Under the pieces are notes generated by a model that was given only the letters and a program-made list of their open reading frames with translations, did not search any database and was not told where the DNA came from. The translations under genes and the position numbers were made by a program. A stretch of 64,000 nucleotides of DNA from Crambe crambe (taxonomy: Eukaryota; Porifera; Demospongiae; Poecilosclerida; Crambeidae). The stretch is from assembly GCA_963924555.1 (NCBI GenBank), contig OZ004581.1, forward strand, positions 3,596,001 to 3,660,000, given 5' to 3'. Below are positions 36,801 through 48,800 of the stretch, piece by piece. Within the stretch, counting starts at the first letter, position 1; each line of letters opens with the position of its first letter.

Positions 36801-39800
36801 CCTTTGACTCTGTTCTCCTTCTAGCTCTGTCTCTTTCATTTCTTTCATGAGGTCTCGCTCTTCTTTGCTGGTCAGTTTCTAGAGGGTGTTCTGGGGCCCT
36901 CCTTCCATTGTTTTCTGGTTCTCTGGGTTCCATAATACTCGCTACAATAGTGTTTCAACTTCAAGCTTAACGAAAATGATTGCTTATTATGACGTTGCTT
37001 AGTAGCTATTTCATGCGCATGCGCATTTTGAGTGACGTACGTGTAACATATAAATATCGCAATTTTCCATTTTGACCAATTAGTGTGGGGCTTCGCTCGC
37101 TCACCAATTACATAGTAGTAATGGTATACGGGTGATATTACGATGTAGTATGTGGAGGCCCTGGAATGCTGGGGCATTTTAGCACATGCGCTACCTACAG
37201 TGCAGTGCAGTGTGCAGTTGGTGAGTAAAGGGTCACTTACGTATGCAGTGAGGCCCCGCCCGCAAATAGTGATCTTGGTTATTAAGCTCCATCAAATCAA
37301 GCTATTTATACTGTCACCAACGGTTCTCTATCTTGTAGTTAGCTGTGTTAGTTCATAATTATTTCAAGCATAATTATAAACTACCATAGTTCTGGTAATT
37401 TCCCAACTCTCTGCTCCATGCACAAAGCTTTCATGGCTGACTAACTAGCTTCAGCACCTTTCTACTTTAGTTTAAGCTCTTAAAACTATCAAAATTTTGT
37501 TTAATGACCATAGTTGTGATTTATAAGCTTACAGAAAATAAAATTTGGTTAAATTATGACTTCATCCATGGCTCCATTTCTATCATTTATTCAAGTGTAT
37601 GAAATGACTTGATACAATTGGATCATTTCAGTACAGACTCTTAGAAGTCATTTCAGTACTGCGAAACCAGGTCCACCATAACATTTAGCTAGGCCACAGG
37701 ATAAAAAATTTAAAAATGCTATTTTAATAACAATTGTGTGTTGCTTCTGCCAACTTGACTATCTTGATTTTAATGCCAGCTAGAAACATGGATTCCACCA
37801 TACTTTATCACTACCTACATCATAACGAAAAAGTAGCTGAATAAGTAAAGGTATTTTAAATAAACAAGACAAGTAGGGATGGCTAATAGCTATGTAAGGT
37901 TCAAAAAAGTTCAGTTACAAGTGAGTCAAAATACCTTACCCGTACCCATCACCAAACTCAAGAACCACACCGAACCAGCTACTTCCTTCTTCACTCCTAG
38001 CCCTCCTAATTTCAATAACCACACCCATATCACCCAACTTAAGCTAACTATCCCTACTTCACTCCCCCCATGAGAGGCCAGATAATTATAACGCATTGCA
38101 GGGGGAGTGACGTAGGGATAGTTAGCTGGTAAGTTGGGAGATAGGAGTGGTTATTAAATTATGAGGGCTAGGAGTGAAGTAGGATAGCTACTTTGGTAAT
38201 AATTGGTGTGGTTCTTGAGTTTGGCGATGGGTACGAGTGACTCACATGTTGCTGAACTTTTTCGAATCGTATATATTAGCCATCCCTACTTCTCTTCTTT
38301 ATTTAAATTTACATTATAAGATCCAGCATGCCTTCAGATCCAACAGATTATTATTTACATTAATTTCATAAAGCTTTCAAGAGTGATGGATACATATCAG
38401 AAGTGATTACTCACTCTATGAACCAGCAATGCTGTAAACTAATGCTACCAGTGAAGGTTATGTACCTTGAGGAGGCTAATAATACTGGCATTCAACAATG
38501 ACTAAAACTTACTGGAATTGATTTTCAACTATCACAGAGAACATGCATACTGGTTCTGATGTTCCAATAATTTCATTGCTATAGATATGAGAGTAAAAAA
38601 CATTCTTTTAAAAACATAAAAAGATGTAGCTACATACTATCAATCTTGGAAAAAAATTTTTAAAATAAGGGTTGCCAAGTTGATCAATGTCCTTCCCTTC
38701 ATCAAGCCACTGGAAGGATGGATTGACAGCTTATATATATTTTACAGTGTTATGTACAATCATTCAGTGTCCTGCAAACCTATAGCTATGATGCTATTTA
38801 AACTGTAGTTTAAATGAGGTTAACAGGAAGCGGGGCCACTTCCCAGCTGTGAGGTTGTGCGCGTGCGTGGTCTTGCAGGAGCACAGTCTAGCGCTAGCAG
38901 ATACAGTCTGAAGAGAAGAGGAACGTTTTTAATTTCCCATAGTTTCTGTGACTGAGACTACGTTGTTGTTCAAGATGCCTAAGAGTAAGAGCCGAGGTTC
39001 GAGGACAGCAGCTGGGCCTAAGCGCCCACGCCGCGGTGCCGCTACCCCCAGAACCACTTCGACCACCGGCACTACGTCGAGCACTACATGTACAACTACG
39101 GCGACGATGACAGAGGCTGTCCTTCCACCTGACAACCTCCTTCCGCCAACGACTCCTCAGAGTACGGTAGCTTCGATGACATTGGAACAGTTGATGAACG
39201 CCGTGGGGACCAGAGTTCGGCTAGAGATGCAGGCACAATCGTCCAAGGCGACACGGCAGGCATCGCACGTACAATGGAGTGATTCAGCATCCACTTCAAG
39301 TGAGTTCCTGGTCTGTGTGGGAGAGTATTGGCATGGCTCAGTAGCGTATAGGGGTGTCCACATTATTCTTATTTTTTGCTTAACTCTTACTCCACCCATC
39401 CAGCGGCTTGATATAGGGAAGGACATTGATCAGATATAAGGAAGGATGTTGATCTCTTGAAATTGAAATCTAGCAGAGTTAATAACCTGAACATGTGTTG
39501 GCAAAACTCTTCGTTCTCAGAATTTGTGCTTTAGTCAGCTCTTTATGGGAATGTGTAATTTAGGAATGCTAGGGAATCTGACTAGCTAGAGAGATAGCTT
39601 CAAGAACAAGTGTTGCAAGCTTGTTTTCTTTTATATCATTATTCAACCAATGAAATTTACAGCTATGAATATGATTATGGCTCAATAAACGGCCTTGTCT
39701 TCGGGCCAGCATTACTGGCACTGGTGCTGTAGCCTGACATTTATGCCATGCTGTTGCTATATTGTGTACTGGCACTGGTGCTGTAGCCACAGCATATAAT

Positions 39801-42800
39801 GTGTCCAGACTAGCTGCATGTTGTGGCAATTTTACTAAGTAATATAAGTACTCGATAATAAGTACATAAAATGTAGATGCATTACAGTTCAATAATAAGT
39901 CCCTGCTAGTACTTGCTATAGTAATGACATGCATTTTGTTGTTGTTGGGAATTTTGTCTGGCAGGGGAAATTTGTAGGAAGCGTAAAATTATTAAGTAGA
40001 TAGAAGGACAAAAAAAAACTGGCACACAACTGAAAAAATCAGCATCATAACTAGGGCAATGTGCAACATTAATTTTGACAGCGAGTGAGCAAGCAAGTTA
40101 GTGCTACAACTCTTTAAAAGATTTGCTGTTGAGTTTATATGTAACAAAGTACTTAAATAAGCCTAGAGCCTCTACAACGACTACTATAGCAATGTGAGGC
40201 ATTTGACAGTGAGCAGCTGATAGGCTCCAGTGCTTGATATTGCTGTCAGAGACAAGAGTCATGTAAGTTGTGGTTCCAACAGGAAGCTCTGTACATAGAA
40301 AGCTGTAAATACTTACCACAAGCACTTAGATAAGCCAAGCCTACAATCTATTTAGAAAACAATCTAGCTTGATTACAATTGGAGCATGCGCATTATGCAC
40401 ACGCACAGCACTACTATTTTGGGACACGTATGTACCATACGTATGCCTGGGGCATTTTGGAGTGTAGACATAGATATATAAAATTTCAATGAGTCATGAC
40501 CTGAGAGTCAGCTCGCTCGCTGCAATTATAGTTGTGTGTGCACATGACTCTATACAATTCTAATGTCTTCTTACCTCTTAAAACTTGGTCTCTGGCATGA
40601 GCTGTGCATGGTTGTTAATTAGTTGTATTGGAGGGCATGTCTCCAACAGTTGTAGATTCAAGCATTAAATTTATGTACTCTTTTTTTCACAGCCTTGTAG
40701 GGAATAAGTTTGGAGTTGATGGGATTAAGGATCTATCTGGAGCCTTGAAGAATATGAGCCAACTTCAAGATTTATAGTGAGTTGCTACGTACATATACTA
40801 CAGATTTAAGAATTTTTATTCCCAGGCTACTCTATAGAGAGGCCTATCACCATTCATTTATGACCACTGCTTTCAGTGTGCTGCCACCCTCACTCAGCTA
40901 TAATCTGATCAGTGAAACAATCTGCTGCAAAATAAAGGAACAATCCTTTATTGAGAGATTTTATTTTAGGTGTCTTAACATTATATTCACTTACTTTTAA
41001 TAGTCATTAACAGCTTACAGCAGAATGACTTTAGTTGAGAGGAAGCAGACTTACTCCAACCCATCCGGACATTGATCCCTTGAAATTGAAATCTAGACAG
41101 AGCCTAGCTATAGCTAATAACCTGAACCTGTGTTGGAAGTCCCAGAATTTGTGCTTTAGTCAATTCTTTATAGCTAGCTAAAAGCCTACATAACAAACTC
41201 AAAGCAGCATGTTCATTGTTGTAGACTTGAGAATTGTAGGGCGTGGCAACGGCATTGGGAATTATGGCTCAATAACTTTGGGCCAGCATCCTCAGAATTG
41301 GCAGTTTATTTGCCATAACTCCCAGCTACTGTGATTTAACTATTACTTAAAGTAACACTCAGTTTTGAGATCTGGTGGATGCTCCAGGCCTGTAGAAAGT
41401 CTAGGGAAAGCTAATATAGTCATATTTTGGGGGACTGCATTATTTCTGACATTTATGCCATGCTGTTGCTATATTGTGTACTGGCACTGGTGCTGTAGCC
41501 ACAGCATATAATGTATCCAGACTAGCTGCATGTTGTGGCAATTTACTAAGTACATAATATGTAGGTACATTACAGCTCAATAATAAGTCCCTGCTATAGT
41601 AATGACACAATGATACTGCATTTTGTTGTTGGGAATTTTGTCTGGCAGGGGATTTGTAGGTAGAGTAAAAAAAATAAGTAGATAGGACACAAGAAATTAT
41701 AGACAAAACTCAAGATCTACTGGCACACAACTGAAAAAATCAGCATCATAATTATAGTTGTGTGTGCACATGAATAATCAACACTACGTCTTGTGACTTC
41801 CAACCTCTTAAGACTTAGTCTCTGGCATGAGCTGTGCATGGTTGTTCAAGAATTTTTATTTATGTACTCTCAATATCTTTCACAGCCTTGGAGAGAACAA
41901 GATTGGAGATGAAGGAGTTAGATTTGGATTTCTTGGACATGAAGAAATTGAGGCTGTCTCTGAAACAATCTCAGGGAAGATGCTCAAACTTAAAAGATTA
42001 AAGTAAGTTGGTATTCACATTGAATTGAAGAAAGCCACAACAAAATTAATGGTGCACCATTTCAAGACAAGAGACTATACTATTATCATAATACCAACAC
42101 ATCAAGGTCTACCATTTGAAAAAAAAATTATACATCAAGTGGGAAAAAAATAAAAATAAAACAACAACAATAAAATGACGTAATAATGAAGTTCCACTGC
42201 TTCCCAGAACAAGCTATGGGTCTTATTCTTACAGCTGTACTCTGCTATGGCTACTTACCTTTGTCTTCGATGCAGAGTCCTGTGGAAAATCACTAAATAC
42301 TAAGGTAGTGTTTCGAGCTTTGTAAAACTTCTCTAGATACTAACTTAAAATTCTTTTTACAGCCGACGTTTTTGCCTGGTGCTCAGGCCTTCCTCAGAGG
42401 ATACAATCACAACACTGAAAAAACACACGTAGTGAGGTGACTTATAAAGGCTTAGTCAGATGACGTGATGTGTGACAGCTAGTATCTAGAGATGTTTTAC
42501 ATAGCATATGCAGTAGCTTTCAAGCACAAATAAACTATCTTTGCTACCTTTGTTGTTCTTCCCTAGGCTTAGTCTATGCTTCATGGCATGAACGAGCTTC
42601 TCTATGACCATAGAAGGAAACCCCACCCCTTGTGCATCTAAAACATCTTGATATGCAGTTGATCCTTGGAAAACAAAAGCAGAACAAGAAGTTAGGATTT
42701 GGACCCAGATGTTTTAAAAGTAGTTCTAGTAAGCTCTACAGGTTGCATAAGGGAAGGGTAAAGCGAAATATGGCAAATTTCTTTTGTGTAGCTACAGTTC

Positions 42801-45800
42801 TGTTCAGTTAGAACTTACATGCCCAAGCACACTAATAGTTTTTCTGCTTTACATGGTATAGTGTGCTTATTATATTGGAGTTCACAGGGCCTGGAGTGAC
42901 AATCCACCTAAAATATGATTAAAATTTATGACACTATAATATTATTTCATCATCTTTTAGTGCTTGAATTGATCACTCCTACATTATTTCTAAGAATTGC
43001 ACAATCTTCACAAAAATACTTATAATGGATTACAATGATTTTCTTTCTTATAGAGGTTAGAAGGACAGCCTAGTTACTTAATTTAGAATTAATATTACTA
43101 CTAACATAGAACTTGTAAATACACCTATGTCTGAAACTCACTCTCCATCCATGTCCCTTCACAGCCTTAGTGGTAATGGAATTGGAGATCAAGGAGCTAA
43201 GGCTCTATCTAAAGTCTTGAAGAGCATGAAAAAACTTGAAGTGTTAAGGTGAGTTGCAATGATATTACAAGCCCACACCCACTACACTCATTAGTACATT
43301 TATCCCATAGACAAGCCATTGAAATAAATCCCCATATTCAATGATTTATTATTTCATGGAATACTGAGCACTGTATAAACTTTTATTATTAACTTCTACA
43401 GAAGACTCTATGAACATCTACAATGTATAGTGAGCGAATAAATACAAGCCACGAATCAGCATGAGATATGGCAATAAATTTCATGAGCTGAAGGCGATTG
43501 ACTTATCTCACAGCTGACAAGTGTAATAAGTGATTTATTCGCTCATTCACAGCTGACAACAATATAATATAGACATTCATAGTCTTCTGCAGAAGTTAAC
43601 GTTTATAGAGTGCTCACTATGCCATGAAATATAACTGTTGAGTATGTCTATGGGACAAATTTACTAGTGGGTGTGGCTTATAAGAACAATAATTATATAC
43701 ATGCTAGGTACATTAGGAAAGTTGTTGAATAGCTTGAAACAACAATTTGGAAAGTTTCAAACTCGTGCATGCTTCCATTGCACGATTGTTTTGCATTGCC
43801 CTAGTGTACTGAATTGCAAGCTTTTCTCTTGCTCTTCAATTAGTGTTCTTTTACAGTTATAGTGTGTACTCTGATGACTCTACATACGTAATCATCTCTG
43901 GCTATGTCTCCTTTATACAAAGGAGCTATGAAAATATTCCAAATGGTTTAACTTTTGAAGTCTTCCATGTGTCAATTGATTTTCAAGGTCTTGTAGGTCA
44001 AGCTAGTGCTCGCTATACTTGAAGCACAGGATAAAGTAAAACTGTGAAGAATGGGACTCAAATATGAAGAAAAGAAGACAAATCACTATCATTTTACATT
44101 GACTTCTAAAATAGCTGTTTTCATCTGGTCGTTCATCAAACGATTTCAGAAATTGTTCATAAAAAAGCTCTAATTGACTCCACTACAATTTTTTACCTTT
44201 AACTCAACACAGCACATCACTTCACCAGGGGTGTATCCACAGAATTTGAGTGGTCTGGTGTGCTTGTGCATGGAAATTTTTGGATGGCCATGCCCACATG
44301 CTAGTGTAAATTTTGCAAAAATTGGTGTGTGGTGTTTCATAGGTGGGATAATATAAAAGTAATCTGGTGAAAACTGGACCAACCGGAGTGGTGGATACAC
44401 CTCTAACTTCAACCTAGCTTTCGACCTACAGTGCAGTGCAGTGTGCTTGGTGGGTAAAGGGTCACTTATGCAGTGAGGCCCCACCCCTTGATTCTGAACA
44501 AATAGTGATCTTGGTTATTAAGCTCCGTCACCAATTGTTCTCTATCTTGTAGTTAGTTGTGTTAGTTCATAATTATTTCAAGCATAATTATAAGCTACCA
44601 TTCCAATTCTCTGCTCCGTGCACAAAGCTTTCATGGCTAAATAACTAGCTTCAATGCCTTTCTACTTTAGTCTAAGCTCTTAAAATTGTCAAAATTTTGT
44701 TTAGTGATCATAGTTGTGATTTATAAGCTTACAGAAAAAAACTCATTAAAATTACTACATCATACCAAATAGTAAGCAAACAAAGACAAATTGCAGCTAA
44801 CAAAATGGATGGATAATTTCATCCATGGCTCCACTTTTTATTCAAGTGTATGAAATGATTTGAAGAGTCTGCTACAATTGGGTCATTTCAGTACACTCTT
44901 GGAAGTCATTTCAGTACTGCGAAACCAGGTCCACCATAACATTTAGCTAGGCCACAGAATAAAAAATTTTGAAATTTTAAAAATGCTATTTTAATAACAA
45001 TTGTGTGTTGCTTCTGCCAACTTGACTGTCTTGATTTTAATGCCAGCTAGAAACATGGACTCCACCATACTTTATCACTACCTGCATCATAACAAAAAAG
45101 GAGCTGAATAAGTAAAGGTATTTTAAATGAACTAGACAAGTAGGGATGGCTAATACCTGTGGAATTTAAGTTTATTTAAATGGAGTTAACATAGGAATCC
45201 CAGATATAATGGCGCGGGCGGGTATGTGAAATACACATTCGGTAAGGGGCTTTTGGGCATGCGCACATCAGCTAATCAGGTCCACGCACAGCAGCTATCA
45301 GACAGGCAGAAAATCTCTCAGTCTCTAGTATCTAATTCTTTCCTTTCTCTCGCTCGCAAGTCAGGACATGGCCACGCCAGCAGACAGCGACAGAACAGAG
45401 GCGAACCAAGAGCTGAGCCGGGCAGCGCTCGACGCCATAATCGAGGTAGTGACTGAGCGCCTCCTGCAGAAGAAGGAGAGCGAGCAGCCAGGTAAGCTCT
45501 AACCTTAGAAGTGAGATATTCTCCCCAGGGCTGGCGGGCTGTTCATCTCCACCCAGTGGGTGTGACGGCGGCCAGTTGGCCGGCCAGTCCTTGTTCAGTC
45601 TGGCCGGTTGGCTGGTTGCTTAGCTTGACAGCCAGGGCAGAGCAAGTCTGGGGAGAATGCTGGACAATCTGGTAGTCTGCATATGTAGGAACCAGATGGG
45701 GCCCCTGAAATTAGAGGCTCAGGGTGGCATGCATAGAGCAGCAAGTGATGTGATCAGCAAAGATTGGAGCTATACTGATACTATAAATATTAGGTGTTAG

Positions 45801-48800
45801 CCATGTGAGCAGGGCAGGTGGGAACAGCTTGTCATCACGCAGGCAGGTGTTGATGCAGGTAGCATTGAGACAAAAAAAGAAAAAGCTTGGCAGGCAGGGA
45901 CAGGTCATCAACATGCAAGCAGGTGTTGATGTGAACAGAGCTAGTGTATATGTATATAGATATACATACATATTAAAAAAAAGAAAAAGGTTTATGTTGT
46001 GTGGTATGTAGGGACAGAGCTGGGGGATATGCCAAATGCAGAACAGCTGCAGAGGCTGGCAGCGGCGAGGAGCAGTGCAGCAGCAGTACAGGGACCAGAG
46101 GGGGGTGAGCAGATCACCACTGGTGACAAAGCAGCGGAGAAGCCTGGAGCAGTGGTGCCATTGGGCCAGGGACTTCCAGCATTGCCTAAGAAAACCGTAG
46201 ATCGCATTCGGTCCTACGAGTATGTGGATTTTACTGAGCTGCCCCCAGCCAAAGGAAAGATGCGAGCAATCCCTCAAAGCGTGGAGGGTCAGATTATTGT
46301 AGTCCAAGCAGAGGACTTGATGCAGTCCAAAAAATTGATCCCAGACCTCCCCACTTGGCTACAGTGTTTCGCTCTGTATGTAACAGTAGCAGCAAAGCAC
46401 CAGCCGGAAAGGATTCCTGACCTCATGGCCTACATGAACTCCATAGCCAAAGCCAGCAAGATATATAAGTGGCCAGCATGGGTGGTCTACGATCAAAACT
46501 TTAGGCAGGAGGTGGCAGGCTCGAGAGAGGCAGTTTGGGCAAGAGTAGACCCCAGCATCTACTCCCAATGCTTCCTGGGCATGGCAAGGAACACGGAAGG
46601 GTGGTGCCAGAAGTGCCAATCGTTGGACCATGCCTCAGAAGACTGTCCATCAGCACGCAGCTTGTCAAGGAAGAGGCCATAGCAGGGGTCAGCCAGTCAA
46701 CCAGCAGGTAGCCAGAAGCAAGTGTGCCTCAAGTTTAATAGATTTGATGGTGACTGCCACTACGGGGCACATTGCAAGTTCTTACATGTGTGCACAACCT
46801 GCAAGGGGGATCACCCCGTCAAGCGTTGCACGGCTGGACATCCCAAGTCTGCAGAGGCAAGGGGAATGGGTCCCCGTTGATGCAGTCATATATGCGAAAC
46901 AAGGGCAGAGACCAGTAAATGTGTGCTAGTTAGGAGTATGTGCTAATCTATCATAAAAATTGAAAACAAACAATAATAAGAATAATAATAATAAATTAAA
47001 TAATTACGAAATAAGGGGGTGGGTTTACTAGGCAGATCTGTCCCCGTACCGGCATACCCCTAGCCTCCCCTATCCCGCTTCACCCCCCCTTTTCCTCATC
47101 CCACTCTCCCCAATCACAGAACAATACCCTTACCTGAGGAGGCTGCAAACCCTCAATAGTGACCTGGTGACTGCACATGTGGCAATGCCAGAGGAGCTGA
47201 AGAGGATTACATCCCCTCTATGTGTTGAATTTTGGAGAGCCCAGCTAGGCAGGCACCCTGTTCAAGAATTTGCCCACCTGATCCTAAAGGGAATGGAGCA
47301 GGGCTTTAAGATTGGGTTCAACTATGGCTCTCACCAGCTGAAATCAAAGAATTCCAATATGCTCTCAGCTGTGACTCAGGCAGGTGTGGTGACGAGTTAC
47401 CTGGAGGAGGAGAGTAGGCTTGGTCGCATTGTTGCTGTTGGCCGGCTCGAGGAGGCCAGGAGGTTGGGAGTTCATATAAGCCCATTTGGGGTGATCCCTA
47501 AAAAGAATAAGCCAAACAAGTGGCGCCTGATATTGGACTTGTCATCCCCTCAGGGCAGCAGCGTGAACGATGGTATCAGCAAGGAGCTGTGCAGCCTCAG
47601 CTATGTTTCAGTTGATGATGTAGCAAAGAAGCTGGACCATTTCATCAGATTAAGCATTAGCGCTAGGTCTGACATCGAATGGTGGCATCAGTTCGCAAGC
47701 TCCTGGAATGGAGTAGCCATGATGACTCCAAGTTACAGGTGCTGGACACAAAGGGAAGTCACATCAGATGCCTCAGGGAAGTGGGGGTGTGGCGCCTTTT
47801 GTGGGAAAGAGTGGTTTCAGCTAAGCTGGATGGAAGCCGTCAGAGACACTCATATAACCTGTAAGGAACTCATCCCAATTGTAGTGGCGGCAGCAATATG
47901 GGGTGAAAACTGGACAGGAATGGCAGTAAAGTTCAGGTGCGACAACTCAGCAGTGGTAGCAATTGTGAACAAGGATACCAGCAGAGATAAAGAGGTGATG
48001 CATCTCGTAAGGTGCTTGGCTTTCATTTCGGCAAGGTACCAGTTCCAGGCATATGCAGTACATGTACCAGGGGTAGAGAACACTCTTTGTCCAGGAATAA
48101 TTTACCCCTGTTTCGATCAACCTACCCGCAGGCAAACCGAGAACCCTCCCCAATTCCCTCAGAGCTGCTAGACCTCCTACTAATTTCAAAGCCGGATTGG
48201 ATCTCAGAACAGTGGACGAGTCTGTGGAGTTCTACTTTCACAATGGTCTAGCACCTTCTACGCAAAGGGCATACGCATCTGCAAAGAGACGGTATAAGGT
48301 GTTCTACGCACAATATAAGTTGTTCCCTCTCCCGGCTTCAGAGCATCAGCTGTGTCAATTTGTGTCTGTGTTAGCTAAAGATAACCTTTCTCATAGTACA
48401 ATAAAATCTTATTTGGCCGCAGTTAGGCACCTGCACATTGAGGAGGGAGGTGGGGATCCAAAGATTTGTAACATGGCCCGACTGGAGCAAGTGCTAAAAG
48501 GCATAAAATTAACTCAAGCCAATGGCCCAAAAAGGATGAACCCCCGGCTCCCAATAACGCCGGAAATATTGCAAAAAGTTAAACAGACGTGGGAAAAAGG
48601 GAAGTTAGACTTCGACAAACATATGATATGGGCTGCAGCATTGGTGTGTTTTTTTGGATTTCTACGGGCGGGGGAAATATGTGTCCCTTCAGACAAGGGA
48701 TTTGATGAAGGTGCCCACCTAACAGCAGCCGACTTAACATTTGACAATATCCTTAACCCAAATGTGCTGCAGATTCGCATAAAGGCATCCAAAACAGACC

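Larger units (their letters stand above)
31404..40918 (+). repeat. tandem segmental duplication, cassette A
   Basis: About 9.5 kb whose beginning (CTGCTGCAAAATAAAGGA) recurs at 40,919 and, in a diverged form, at 52,577. Blocks 31,404-34,905, 37,195-38,780 and 39,378-40,776 match cassette B in the same order. Contains LRR exons at 32306, 32680, 34500 and 40693. Copy-specific insertions here include about 33,566-34,115 (with a poly-T run), 35,100-37,190, 38,780-39,378 and 40,050-40,522. Confidence 0.8.

Noticed and set aside
45711..46307. 198-codon minus-strand frame
   Set aside because: Antisense to the gag intron and exon 2 of the retroelement; Cys/Leu-rich shadow.
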